Shown here: in pieces, positions 51,545 through 60,723 of the stretch
Layout: the number at the start of each line of letters is the position of its first letter
Position numbering within the stretch: position 1 is the first letter of the stretch
From: Lewinellaceae bacterium
GTDB taxonomy: Bacteria > Bacteroidota > Bacteroidia > Chitinophagales > Saprospiraceae
DNA: 64,000 nt
Reading direction: 5' to 3'
Assembly (NCBI GenBank): GCA_020636005.1
Contig: JACJYR010000001.1
Location: 2,732,501 to 2,796,500, forward strand
Position numbers and translations under genes: made by a program
Notes under the pieces: generated by a model
What the model was told of the DNA's origin: nothing
The model's database searches: none
What the model saw: only the letters and a program-made list of their open reading frames with translations

Positions 51545-52762
51545 ATGGCACTCCTCAACGATTTGAAAAAACTCCTTTTTGGCGCCAAAGCCGTCACTCA
51601 ATCAGCCGCCGACAAAGCTTATGAAGCGGGCAAAGAAGCAGGGAAGGACCTGACCGAAAGCGGCAGCGAATTTTTTGAAAAAGCCAAAGACAAAGTAGAA
51701 GGCGCAGGCAAAATCGTCATGGACAAAGCCGACAAGGCGATGGAGCAGGCAGGAGATTTCGCAGAAGATGTTGGAAGCAAGGTGATGATGGCTTCCGAAT
51801 CGCTTAAAGCAAAGGCAAAGGAAATACTTAGCGATGAGGAAGTGCCAGTTGGCAAACCTGTGGCTGATAGCAGCGACATCATGGACGACATCATTGCTGA
51901 AACCAAAACATCGCCGGCAGAAGACACCGAGGAAATGCTAGAATTGCCACCGTTGAAAGGCACTGCCGAACAGCCCAAGGCCATCGAACAACCAGAAGAA
52001 GACATTTTCGATTCCCTCAAAAAATCGGCCACCACCACCGGCGCTGCCGTGCTTTCCAAATCGGGCGATGCCCTCGAAAAAGCGGGTGGTATTGCCGAAG
52101 GTGTCGGGAAAAAAGTAATGGAATCCGGCAGCGGAATAGCCGATAAACTGGGGGAAACCGCTGAAAAAGTGGGCGGCACCATCCTCGACAGCTCTGGAAA
52201 GGCAATCGGCAAAGCAGCGGATTTTACAGAAAACGTGGGCAAAAAGGTAATGGAAAAAGGGAGCGACCTGGCCGATAAATTTGGGGAAACAGCAGGGGAT
52301 GTCGGCGAAGCCTTTTTTGAAAAAGGTGGGGAAGCACTCGAAAAAGCAAAAGGATTCGCCTCCGACCTCGGCTCCAAAATCACCCAGGCCAAAGATGATC
52401 TCTTTGCCAAAGCGGAAGCCGAAGCCGCCAAGTCGGGCGACACCGCCGACAGCCTGATAGACAAAATGAAAGATCTCAACCAAAAGCTGGAAGACAAGAT
52501 CAGCGGCAACAACGAAAAATTTGCCGACAAACCCCTCGATACCGGCGGCAGTGAGTTTGCCAAGCACGACAGTTTCTGGGAAAAGGCCGATAAGTTTGCC
52601 AAGGGCGATTACCACATGAAAGGCAAAGCACCCAAACCCGGCGAAATGACCATCAAAAAAGACCCCGAATATAAAGCCCCCGAAAAAGGCAAGGTGAAAG
52701 GTTTTGACGATCACGACGGCGATGGCGACGAACTGATTGACGATGCAATTGTGGAAGAATAA
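51545..52762 (+). CDS. LEA/apolipoprotein-like repetitive protein
   Basis: A 405-residue highly charged protein built of amphipathic helical repeats with recurring blocks of the type ...EKAGxxAExVGKKVMExGSxxADKxGETA...; units start near residues 30, 150, 180 and 225. The pattern resembles late-embryogenesis-abundant and YtxH-like proteins, which bind membranes or protect proteins under drying or stress. No signal peptide. The C-terminal 60 residues (KGDYHMKGKAPKPGEM ... DDHDGDGDELIDD) are acidic and may bind calcium. Confidence 0.75.
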   Translation: MALLNDLKKLLFGAKAVTQSAADKAYEAGKEAGKDLTESGSEFFEKAKDKVEGAGKIVMDKADKAMEQAGDFAEDVGSKVMMASESLKAKAKEILSDEEVPVGKPVADSSDIMDDIIAETKTSPAEDTEEMLELPPLKGTAEQPKAIEQPEEDIFDSLKKSATTTGAAVLSKSGDALEKAGGIAEGVGKKVMESGSGIADKLGETAEKVGGTILDSSGKAIGKAADFTENVGKKVMEKGSDLADKFGETAGDVGEAFFEKGGEALEKAKGFASDLGSKITQAKDDLFAKAEAEAAKSGDTADSLIDKMKDLNQKLEDKISGNNEKFADKPLDTGGSEFAKHDSFWEKADKFAKGDYHMKGKAPKPGEMTIKKDPEYKAPEKGKVKGFDDHDGDGDELIDDAIVEE

Positions 52763-52783
52763 GGCAAAATAAAGGGCCTAACC

Positions 52784-53962
52784 TCATTCAGCCTCGATCC
52801 CTGCCCCCTGTGCCGAAACATAGTAAGCGCCTTTCGTCACAATTTTGGCCCTGTCAGGTAGTTGCCCCACCATTTGAACTGCCACAAAACCATCGCCTGC
52901 ACCGCCCTTCGCCACTTTTATTTTTTTGAAAAAACTCCCCTCGCCACTTTCCTTTTCAAGGATAAAAATGAAATCCTCCTCCCCTTCCCGCACCACGGCG
53001 GTTTCTGGCAAGGCATCCAAAGCGCCGGTATCAGTCGTGGCAATACGTGCTTCGAGGAATGCCCCATTCACAAAATTTACCTGCCCTGTTGGATTGCCTT
53101 CCAAACGTGCATGTACCCGCACGGCCCGCTTTTCAGGATCAAGCACCTTGTCGATGCTGTAAACCACGGCAGGATAGTTTTTTGAAGGTTCGGCAGGAAA
53201 GGATAGCGCAACCCGCTGGCCGTTTTTCACTTTTAAAATATCCTTCTCGAATACCCAAAGGTCGGCGTGCAACTGGCTCAGGTCGGTCACCTCGCAAACA
53301 GGCGTACCCGGCTGCACGGCGGCGCCTACGTTCGAGCGGATGTCCGTCACGATGCCGCTCACCGGGGCGACGAGCGAGAGCTGCGTGCTCAGGTTCGCCG
53401 CCGTCAGTTTGTCCGGGTCAATCTGGTACTGGCGCAGCTTGGCGGCGAGCACCTGCCCGGTCGTTTTGGCGGCCCGCAGGTCGGCGTCGGCTTTTTGAAA
53501 ATTCTTCAGGGCCGTGGCATCGGCATCCTTCAGCGACTTGTAGCGGTCGTACTCGGCCTGCAGGAAAACAAGTTGGTCCTTGTTTTCCAAAAACTGCTGC
53601 TGCATGTCGAGCAGGTCTGGTTTGCGCACGGTGGCAAGCACCTGGCCCTTGCGGACGCTGGCGTTCAGCGTCGTGTTCAGGCTGGAAATGATGCCATCGG
53701 AGAAGGCCGTCACGTCCGCCGTATGCTCGGTGTGGACGACGAGTTCAGCATTGACCCGCAGCGCTTCCGACAGGCTTTTTTGGGTAAAACTGCCGTACTC
53801 GAGGCCGGCCTGTTCCAACTGGCCTGCAGAGAGGTGGATGCTGCCGTCATCGGCAGCCCCGGCATGCGGTTCGGCTGATGCCTGGACGGTTTCGGCGTTT
53901 TCGTTGTTGCCGCAAGCCCACAGCGTGAGCGAAAAGAGGGAGAAAAGAATGGTATTTTTCAT
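52784..53962 (-). CDS. RND efflux periplasmic adaptor (CusB/CzcB-like)
   Basis: A 392-residue membrane-fusion lipoprotein with lipobox LTLWAC. It has the HlyD-type lipoyl halves (ADVTAFSDGIISSLNTTLNASVRKGQVLATV and LVAPVSGIVTDIRSNVGAAVQPGTPVCEV), a coiled-coil hairpin between them, and a C-terminal barrel. It joins the inner-membrane CusA-like pump to the TolC-like channel; both genes lie upstream on the same strand. Confidence 0.9.
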   Translation of the reverse strand: MKNTILFSLFSLTLWACGNNENAETVQASAEPHAGAADDGSIHLSAGQLEQAGLEYGSFTQKSLSEALRVNAELVVHTEHTADVTAFSDGIISSLNTTLNASVRKGQVLATVRKPDLLDMQQQFLENKDQLVFLQAEYDRYKSLKDADATALKNFQKADADLRAAKTTGQVLAAKLRQYQIDPDKLTAANLSTQLSLVAPVSGIVTDIRSNVGAAVQPGTPVCEVTDLSQLHADLWVFEKDILKVKNGQRVALSFPAEPSKNYPAVVYSIDKVLDPEKRAVRVHARLEGNPTGQVNFVNGAFLEARIATTDTGALDALPETAVVREGEEDFIFILEKESGEGSFFKKIKVAKGGAGDGFVAVQMVGQLPDRAKIVTKGAYYVSAQGAGIEAE

Positions 53963-53970
53963 TTTAAAAT

Positions 53971-54058
53971 GTTGATTGCTAAATGGTTAAATGGCTGGAT
54001 GGTTAGATGGCTGGATGGCTGCTCAACCATCGAACCATATAGCAATCCAGCAATCAAA
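53971..54058. repeat. simple-repeat palindrome
   Basis: Tandem ATGGCTGG-like units (53985-54020) lie inside an imperfect inverted repeat with TTGATTGCT at the left and AGCAATCCAGCAATCAA at the right. It fills the whole space between the adaptor and channel genes. Confidence 0.7.
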
Positions 54059-54059
54059 A

Positions 54060-55259
54060 TCACTGCCCCGTCAGCGCCTCCAACTCGATAATCGTCTGGT
54101 TCAGCCCCAGCAGGTTTTCCAAATGCTGCAATTCGATGCCCTCCGCCTGCTCCAGCAGTTGGGCAAAATCGGCATAGCTCAGTTCGCCCTGCGAGTAGTT
54201 CAACTCGCCCGTGCGCAGCAATTCGGCGGCCAGCATTTTTCCTTCCACGGTGTAGTATTCCAACAGGATTTGGTACTTCTCCTGCTCGTGCAGCAAGTGG
54301 CCCAGCTCCATTTGCTGTTGCAAAAGGGCCTGCCGGTATTCTGCACTGGCAGCGGCGATGCCCACTTGCGCAGCTTCTGAATGTGCTTTTAGCGACTTAC
54401 GGAACAGTGGGACGTTCAACCCCAGTTGCCAGCCAGGGTACACATCGCCGTTTCCGAGGTACTGGCCGTAAAAACCTGCCGAAGCCGTTGGTGAAAACTT
54501 TGCCTTGGCTACCTCCTGCTCGGAGCGGGCAACTTCGATGGCGCTTTTTCCATACTTGGCCAAGGCTGATGTTAGCAACAACGTCGTATCGGCGATGGAA
54601 AATTCACCTTCGTGCAGGCGCTCCACCACCGGCTGCACTTGTTCGTTCAGCCCAAGCAATTGGCCCAGCACGATGCGGTCGAATTCAATTTCGTGAAATA
54701 CCGTCCGGGCATCCAGGCGGATTTGGGCGGCCTTGTCCTGTGCTGCCAGTTTTTCCGCCAGCGAGACATCGCCCGCCCGGTAGCGCACATCGGCTGCTTT
54801 TGACACTCGTTGATATACACTGTCCAGGCGGCTGTAAAGGGCTGCCTTTCCGTCGAGGTAGCTCAGGTGGTGGTAGATTTCCCGCACCTGCCGCACAATG
54901 TCCTGCCGGGTCAAGCCCTGCCGGGCCTCGGCCTGTGCCTGGCGGCTGGCATAGGATTCACGGTAGGCCCGGGTCATTTTTCCTGAAGGAAAATTCTGCT
55001 GGACGCCCACCGTCGTCGTGCCGAACATGCCGAGGTCGGGGTCAGCGGTAATGCTGTGAAAAAGCTGCGAAGGCTCCCACATGGCCCCGGCATTTTTCAA
55101 CACCTCCTGCTGGCGGATGTGCTGGCTCGTGGCCTCCATCGCCGGATGGGTTTTAAGGGCCATTTCGATGGCTTGTTGCTCGGTGAGGGGGATTTGGGCA
55201 GTGATTTGGACACTCGCCCCAACCAGCACCGCCAGCAGTATGTTCTGATAAAAAACCAT
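54060..55259 (-). CDS. TolC-family outer-membrane channel (CusC/CzcC-like)
   Basis: About 399 residues. The ATG at 55259 opens a signal peptide (FYQNILLAVLVGASVQITAQ); the ATG at 55286 is nine codons longer. TolC-type pattern: LTEQQAIEMALKTHPAMEATSQ, then long helices and PSQLFHSI, and a repeat of the helical pattern in the C-terminal half. It is the outer-membrane exit of the metal-efflux complex. Confidence 0.85.
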   Translation of the reverse strand: MVFYQNILLAVLVGASVQITAQIPLTEQQAIEMALKTHPAMEATSQHIRQQEVLKNAGAMWEPSQLFHSITADPDLGMFGTTTVGVQQNFPSGKMTRAYRESYASRQAQAEARQGLTRQDIVRQVREIYHHLSYLDGKAALYSRLDSVYQRVSKAADVRYRAGDVSLAEKLAAQDKAAQIRLDARTVFHEIEFDRIVLGQLLGLNEQVQPVVERLHEGEFSIADTTLLLTSALAKYGKSAIEVARSEQEVAKAKFSPTASAGFYGQYLGNGDVYPGWQLGLNVPLFRKSLKAHSEAAQVGIAAASAEYRQALLQQQMELGHLLHEQEKYQILLEYYTVEGKMLAAELLRTGELNYSQGELSYADFAQLLEQAEGIELQHLENLLGLNQTIIELEALTGQ

Positions 55260-55284
55260 AAATTTGTTTTCAAAAATTTTCCGC

Positions 55285-55947
55285 ATGGAAATTACAGTTA
55301 GTGAAATTTTAAAAAGCCCGGGCGCTGTGCTGATTTTTCAGGAAATGCAAGCAATCCTTAGCGATGAAGCCCGTCGCCGGGAGGAATTTCGGGAATGGCT
55401 CATTGAAGACGTCAAAGCTGAGTTCATTAATGGCCAAATTGTCTTGCATTCGCCGGTGAAGCGGGGACATTATTTAGCAAGCAACAACCTCAATGTTTTG
55501 CTAAAGACTTTTGTCTTTTTGAAAAAACTGGGCACGACCGCCGTTGAAAAGGCATTGATTACGCTTACCCGAAATGACTACGAGCCAGACCTTTGCTTTT
55601 GGGGCAAGGAAAAAGCCGCCACTTTTGACGACAATACCATGCTCCATCCCGCACCTGATTTTGTAGTCGAAATCCTTTCGCCCAGCACGAAGAAGCACGA
55701 CCGGGAAACCAGGTTCGAAGACTACGCTCTCCACGGAATCCGTGAGTACTGGATTATTGATCCCGACAAACAAACTGTCGAACAGTACGGCCTGTTGGTG
55801 CCCACCGACACCAGCTACCTGCCCTATGGAAAATTCATCCCCGGCGACGACATCAAAAGCATCGTCCTGCCGGAGTTTGAAATCCCCGTTGCCGCCATCT
55901 TTGATGAAAAAGCCAACTTTGAGGCTTTGAAAAATTTGATGAAATAA
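55285..55947 (+). CDS. Uma2-family (PD-(D/E)XK) protein
   Basis: A 220-residue Uma2/DUF820 protein. The PD-(D/E)XK elements are visible: NDYEPDLCFWG, then PAPDFVVEILSPSTKKHDRETRFEDYALHGIREYWIIDP. Uma2 proteins are abundant in Bacteroidota and Cyanobacteria; the fold is a nuclease, the biological role is unclear. It is on the strand opposite to the efflux genes and its start abuts the channel gene's start. Confidence 0.88.
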   Translation: MEITVSEILKSPGAVLIFQEMQAILSDEARRREEFREWLIEDVKAEFINGQIVLHSPVKRGHYLASNNLNVLLKTFVFLKKLGTTAVEKALITLTRNDYEPDLCFWGKEKAATFDDNTMLHPAPDFVVEILSPSTKKHDRETRFEDYALHGIREYWIIDPDKQTVEQYGLLVPTDTSYLPYGKFIPGDDIKSIVLPEFEIPVAAIFDEKANFEALKNLMK

Positions 55948-55968
55948 TCGTAAAATTTTGATTTTCAA

Positions 55969-56211
55969 ATGAAAAGCATCACCATTCCTGAAAGCGAATA
56001 CCTCCGGTTGATTCAAACTATCAAGGAGTTGAAGGCAGAGGTTGCAAGCCTTAAGTCTCGTTTTCTAAAGCCTGAGATAAAACCCGAAACTTCGCCAAAA
56101 CAAACTGAATCACCGTTTAAGCGGTTGAAAGGTGTCATCCAATTGCCGGCTGATTTTGACCACAAAGACTTTCTCGGCGATGAACTTCTTGCTGCCTATC
56201 TTTCAAAATGA
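55969..56211 (+). CDS. candidate antitoxin of a PIN toxin
   Basis: An 80-residue protein whose first half is a short coiled coil (ESEYLRLIQTIKELKAEVASLKSRF) and whose C-terminus (FKRLKGVIQLPADFDHKDFLGDELLAAYLSK) resembles the toxin-binding tail of small VapB/AbrB-independent antitoxins. It overlaps the PIN gene by four bases (ATGA), the usual antitoxin-toxin order. Confidence 0.7.
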   Translation: MKSITIPESEYLRLIQTIKELKAEVASLKSRFLKPEIKPETSPKQTESPFKRLKGVIQLPADFDHKDFLGDELLAAYLSK

Positions 56212-56630
56212 AAAACATCTTCCTCGACACCAACATCCTGCTCGACTATCTCACTCAGCGCCAGCCGTTTTTTGCAGATGCCGAATCAATTTTTATCAAG
56301 GCAGAAATGGGCGTCATCTCCCTTTTTTGTTCCTCCCTTTCTTTTAGCACTATTTTTTACGTGCTGAGAAAATTCCAAACAAAACCCCAACTATTTCAAA
56401 CACTCAATGACTTGACCCAAACCACTACTATTACCGGCGTGGATGAAACTGTCATAAAAGACTCCCTTGCCTCCGGTTTCAAAGATTTGGAAGATGCCAT
56501 CCAATATTTCAGTGCCCTGCATTTTGGTAGAATTGATGCCATCGTTACCCGGAATCCAAAGGATTTTCCAAACCCTCAAATCCCGGTCTTCTCACCTGCT
56601 GAGTTCCTCTTTGCATTAAATAAAATCTGA
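56208..56630 (+). CDS. PIN-domain toxin (VapC-like)
   Basis: A 140-residue PIN-domain ribonuclease. Conserved acidic residues are visible: IFLDTNILLDYL near the start, DLEDAIQYFSAL and ITRNPKDF-type VTRNPKDFP near the end. It would cut RNA when not bound by the antitoxin encoded just upstream. Confidence 0.88.
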   Translation: MKNIFLDTNILLDYLTQRQPFFADAESIFIKAEMGVISLFCSSLSFSTIFYVLRKFQTKPQLFQTLNDLTQTTTITGVDETVIKDSLASGFKDLEDAIQYFSALHFGRIDAIVTRNPKDFPNPQIPVFSPAEFLFALNKI

Positions 56631-56698
56631 CCAAGCCTTTGCAAAGTCATTTTTAAAACAATTGATAATCCGTTGGTTATCAACCCTTATCAACTTCA

Positions 56699-59600
56699 TC
56701 AACCTCTATCAACCTTTTTATCCCTCCTGAAAAATATCGAATACAGCACCGGCAACACAATCAGCGTCAGCAGCGTCGAAGTCACCAGCCCGCCGATGAC
56801 CACCGTTGCCAGCGGTCGCTGTACCTCAGCACCTGCACCGGCTGAAATCGCCATCGGCAGGAAGCCCAGCGAGGCCACCGCCGCCGTCATCAGCACAGGG
56901 CGCAGGCGCACGAGGGCGCCACGGGTGATGCGCTCGTTCACGTTGCGCACGCCCTCCTTTTCCAGTTGATTGAAATAGGCGATTAGCACGATGCCGTTCA
57001 GCACCGCCACCCCGAACAGGGCGATGAAACCCACCCCCGCCGAAATCGAGAACGGCATGTCCCGCAACAGCAGGGCGAACACGCCGCCAATAGCAGACAT
57101 GGGAATAGCGGTAAAAATTAAAACGCTCTCTTTCAAGGAATTAAAGGTGAAATACAGCAACCCGAAGATAAGCAACAGCGCCACCGGCACGGCGATACTC
57201 AACCTCGTCTTGGCCGCTTCCAGGTTCTCAAATTGTCCGCCGAAGGTGTAGTAGTAGCCGGTGGGCAGTTTCAGTTTTTCACCTAAAACCGCCTGTACGT
57301 CACGGATGGCGCTCTCCACGTCACGGCCCCGCACGTTGGCGCTCACGACGATGCGGCGCCGGCCGTCGTCCCGGCTGATTTGCGCAGCGCCGGGGCGGTA
57401 GCTCACGTCGGCCACTTCGCTGAGCGGGATAAGCTGTCCGGTCGGGGTGGCGATGGGCAACTGGCGCACGTCCTCGATGTCGGCCCGGTGGTCGGAGGCG
57501 AGGCGCACGACGAGGTCGAAGCGGCGCTCGTCCTCGAAGATGGCCCCGGCTGCCGTGCCTGCAAAGGCGGTGCGCAGCGCCTCGTTCACGTCCTTGACAG
57601 CAAGGCCGTAGCGGGCGATTTTGGTATAGTCGTAGCGGGCTACGATTTGCGGCAAGCCCTCGATTTGCTCGACTTTCAGGTCCTGCAGGCCGGGCACTTC
57701 ACGAATGATGTCTTCCACACGGCGACCGGAACGGGCGAGGCTGTCGAGGTTGTCGCCGAAAATTTTCACGGCGATGTCGGAGCGCACGCCGGTCATCATT
57801 TCATCGAAACGCATCTTGATGGGCTGCGTGAACTCGAAGGCCATGCCGGGCACTTCGTACACTTTTTCCTCAATCATTTCGACGAGTTGTTCCTTCGTGT
57901 CAGCCTTTGTCCACTGGTCTTTTGGTTTCAGTAAAATGACGTTGTCGGCCGTCTCCGGGGCCATCGGGTCGGTCGGGATTTCGGCGCTGCCGATTTTTGA
58001 AATGACCTGCTCGACCTCGTCCGGGAAGTTATCCATGATGATTTTTTGCGCCAGCCGGTGACTCTCCAGCGTTTGCGTGAGCGAGGTGCCGGGCTTGCAA
58101 AATCCGTGCATCATGATGTCGCCCTCGTCGAGCGTGGGGATGAACTCGCCGCCCATACGGGTGAACAGCCAGATGCTCAGGACAAACACGGCGAGCGTGG
58201 AGCCGAGCACGAGGGTTTTCCATCTTAAAGCCAGGTTGAGCGATGGCAGGTAGAGTTTTTGAATGAAGCGGATGATGCGGTCAGCGAAGGTCACTTCCGC
58301 CTTTATTTTTTTACTTAAAAATGCAGCGCTCATGGCCGGCACGTAAGTCAGTGAGAGAATCAGCGCCCCGACAAGGGCGAAGCTGACCGTCTCGGCCATG
58401 GGTTTGAACATTTTACCCTCCACCCCGGTCAGCGACAAAATCGGCAGGTAAACGATGAGGATGATGATGACGCCGAAAACGCTGGAGCGCATGATTTTCG
58501 AGGCGGCGGTGCGAACGCTCTCATCCATTTCACTTTGGGTTAGGGTTAAACACGGAGGTACGGAGGCACTTAGGGACACAGAGGACTCCGTGCTACTCTG
58601 TGCCTCTGTGCCTCCGTGTTTATAAATCTTCCCCCCTAGAAAATGCAGCGTCGCCTCCACGATGATGACCGCCCCATCCACAATCAATCCGAAATCTATG
58701 GCGCCGAGCGACATGAGGTTGGCACTGACGCCGGTGAGCTGCATCATGCCCAGCGCAAACAGCATCGAAAGCGGGATGACCGAGGCGATGAGCAGTCCCG
58801 CCCGGAAGTTGCCAACCAGCAGTACCAGTACGAAAATGACGATGAGTGCCCCCTCGATGAGGTTTTTTTGCACGGTGGCGATGGTGCGGTCCACGAGTTT
58901 TTCCCTGTCCAAAAAAGTGGTGATGGTGATGCCTTCCGGCAACGAGGCCTGAATTGTTTCGATGCGCTCCTTCACCCGCTGGATGACCCGTGCGGCATTT
59001 TCACCCTTGAGCATCATGACGATGCCGAGCACGATTTCGCCCTCGCCGTTGTGGCTGACGGCGCCATAGCGGAGGGCACTGCCGATTTTCACTTCCGCAA
59101 TATCGCCAATGCGAACCACGCCCCCCGAAGAGGAGCCATCGCTTGGCACCACAATCTGCTTGATGTCATCAATGGATTTTGCCAAACCTTCGCTACGAAT
59201 AAAATAGGCGTTTGAGTTTTTCTCAATGTAGCCGCCGCCAGTATTTTCATTGGCGTTTTCAAGGGCAGCGAATACCTCGCCGATGCCGATGCCAAATGCT
59301 TTCAGGCGGGCGGGCGTCACGGCCACCTCATACTGCTTCAGGTTGCCGCCGAAGCTGTTGACCTCCACCACGCCGGGGATACCTGCCAGTTGGCGTTTCA
59401 CAATCCAGTCCTGAATGCTGCGCAATTCGATGGGCGAGTAGCGGTCTTCATAGCCTGGCAATGGTTCGATACGGTAGTGCAGGATTTCCCCCAAACCCGT
59501 AGAGACAGGTGCCAATTCTGGCGTGCCAAAACCTGCTGGGATTTGTTCTTCCGCCATCTTTAGCTTCTCGTTGACAAGCTGGCGGATGAGGTATTTGTCA

Positions 59601-59902
59601 ATATCCTCTTCAAAAACAACGGTGACGACGCTCAGTCCGAATCGGCTGATGCTCCGCAATTCTACCACGCCAGGGATAGTCCGCACGGCGTTTTCGATGG
59701 GATAGGTGACGAATTGTTCCACCTCTTGAGTCGCCAGCGTGGGACAGACGGTGAGTACCTGCGCCTGGTTGTTGGTGATGTCGGGGATGGCGTCGATGGG
59801 CAGCCGGGTGAAGGACCATGCGCCCCAAGCGATGAGGGCCAGCGTGCCGAGGGCGACGATGGTTTTGTTTTTTATGGAAAACTGGATGATGGCGTCGAGC
59901 AT
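56699..59902 (-). CDS. cusA: CusA/CzcA-family heavy-metal RND pump
   Basis: A 1067-residue inner-membrane proton antiporter for metal cations (Cu/Ag or Zn/Co/Cd type). Recognisable: LPIDAIPDITNNQAQVLT, the periplasmic GGGYIEKN loop, DFGLIVDGAVIIVEA with the proton-relay Asp, MHGFCKPGTSLTQTLES, and GVGFIALFGVAVLNGIVLIAYF. Residues about 427-452, in the cytoplasmic loop after the sixth helix region, are an in-frame insert encoded by a palindromic repeat (58547-58622). It is separated from its channel and adaptor genes by the Uma2 and toxin genes. Confidence 0.93.
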   Translation of the reverse strand: MLDAIIQFSIKNKTIVALGTLALIAWGAWSFTRLPIDAIPDITNNQAQVLTVCPTLATQEVEQFVTYPIENAVRTIPGVVELRSISRFGLSVVTVVFEEDIDKYLIRQLVNEKLKMAEEQIPAGFGTPELAPVSTGLGEILHYRIEPLPGYEDRYSPIELRSIQDWIVKRQLAGIPGVVEVNSFGGNLKQYEVAVTPARLKAFGIGIGEVFAALENANENTGGGYIEKNSNAYFIRSEGLAKSIDDIKQIVVPSDGSSSGGVVRIGDIAEVKIGSALRYGAVSHNGEGEIVLGIVMMLKGENAARVIQRVKERIETIQASLPEGITITTFLDREKLVDRTIATVQKNLIEGALIVIFVLVLLVGNFRAGLLIASVIPLSMLFALGMMQLTGVSANLMSLGAIDFGLIVDGAVIIVEATLHFLGGKIYKHGGTEAQSSTESSVSLSASVPPCLTLTQSEMDESVRTAASKIMRSSVFGVIIILIVYLPILSLTGVEGKMFKPMAETVSFALVGALILSLTYVPAMSAAFLSKKIKAEVTFADRIIRFIQKLYLPSLNLALRWKTLVLGSTLAVFVLSIWLFTRMGGEFIPTLDEGDIMMHGFCKPGTSLTQTLESHRLAQKIIMDNFPDEVEQVISKIGSAEIPTDPMAPETADNVILLKPKDQWTKADTKEQLVEMIEEKVYEVPGMAFEFTQPIKMRFDEMMTGVRSDIAVKIFGDNLDSLARSGRRVEDIIREVPGLQDLKVEQIEGLPQIVARYDYTKIARYGLAVKDVNEALRTAFAGTAAGAIFEDERRFDLVVRLASDHRADIEDVRQLPIATPTGQLIPLSEVADVSYRPGAAQISRDDGRRRIVVSANVRGRDVESAIRDVQAVLGEKLKLPTGYYYTFGGQFENLEAAKTRLSIAVPVALLLIFGLLYFTFNSLKESVLIFTAIPMSAIGGVFALLLRDMPFSISAGVGFIALFGVAVLNGIVLIAYFNQLEKEGVRNVNERITRGALVRLRPVLMTAAVASLGFLPMAISAGAGAEVQRPLATVVIGGLVTSTLLTLIVLPVLYSIFFRRDKKVDRG
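58547..58622. repeat. palindromic repeat inserted in the cusA reading frame
   Basis: TAAACACGGAGG (58547-58558) and CCTCCGTGTTTA (58611-58622) are perfect ends; the interior has further CGGAGG, CACAGAG and CTCTGTG units that pair in part. It adds about 26 codons and leaves the frame open. Confidence 0.85.
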
Positions 59903-59906
59903 TGTT

Positions 59907-60080
59907 CGATTTACGATTTACGATTTACGAATGGCGATTGTGAGGCCAGGCGGGCGATGGGAAGGGTTTGATTTACAAAAGCTGGAATTGCGATAAAGTG
60001 CTAACAGTCAGCATGTTGAAATAGATTCAAGCGTTGCTGCATGTCGGCAATCGTAAATCCAAAATCGTAAATCGTAAATC
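59907..60080. repeat. inverted clusters of GATTTAC repeats
   Basis: CGATTTA-type heptamers are repeated at 59907-59940 (ending in GGCGATTG) and in inverse orientation at 60048-60080 (CAATCGTAAATC and copies). They flank a 107-base space between cusA and the upstream gene. Confidence 0.8.
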
Positions 60081-60468
60081 AAGCTCGTGGCGGCTGCCAG
60101 ATGTCGTGGGGAAGAATGAAAGTATAGGATTGGTCGGAAAGGACAGGTTGCTTTGCCACTGCGACTGGCGTGGATGCTGTGGTCAAAATGGCCACCGGAA
60201 GTACCGCTGGAGCGGGTGCGTGAAGGTGGTTACAAGCGCCTTTTCCTGGCAATTTGGAGTGGTCGTGCGCCGAGCGGTGCTGGGCGAACTCTTCTCCGTA
60301 GTGCATTTCTAAGAAGGCAAACAAACTGAGGTCGGGCGTCTGGATTTTATGCTCATCAAAGTGTTTGAGCAGGGTGGGCAATTTCGCCAATTCCTCCTGC
60401 ACCTGAACCGGCACGAGGGCGCTGAACAGGAACAATGTGAGAAGATGTATGGCGATTATTTTGCGCAT
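60079..60468 (-). CDS. exported His-rich protein upstream of cusA
   Basis: A 129-residue protein with a signal peptide (AIHLLTLFLFSALVPVQ). The middle (FLEMHYGEEFAQHRSAHDHSKLPGKGACNHLH) is rich in histidine and could bind metal, as in many small proteins found before Bacteroidota metal-efflux operons. It is on the same strand as cusA and probably the first gene of that operon. Confidence 0.75.
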   Translation of the reverse strand: MRKIIAIHLLTLFLFSALVPVQVQEELAKLPTLLKHFDEHKIQTPDLSLFAFLEMHYGEEFAQHRSAHDHSKLPGKGACNHLHAPAPAVLPVAILTTASTPVAVAKQPVLSDQSYTFILPHDIWQPPRA

Positions 60469-60723
60469 AATGGCGGCAAAACTAAAACTTTTTGGGCGAA
60501 CACGGACTCCGATCCAGTTTCGATTTATAAAACCAAAAATAGATGCCTTGGGAGCTTTCGGAAGTACGATGAAAATGGTTGCGTGAAAGACTATTGAATC
60601 AGTAAGAGCTTAGTGTCTAAAAGAATTGGTGAAATAACAGGCGGGAGCCGTGCCTTTTTCTGAAGGAAAACAGTATGGCCCCGTTTCCTGCGTTAATGGG
60701 TTTCAAAAATCGTTCTGTCGGGG

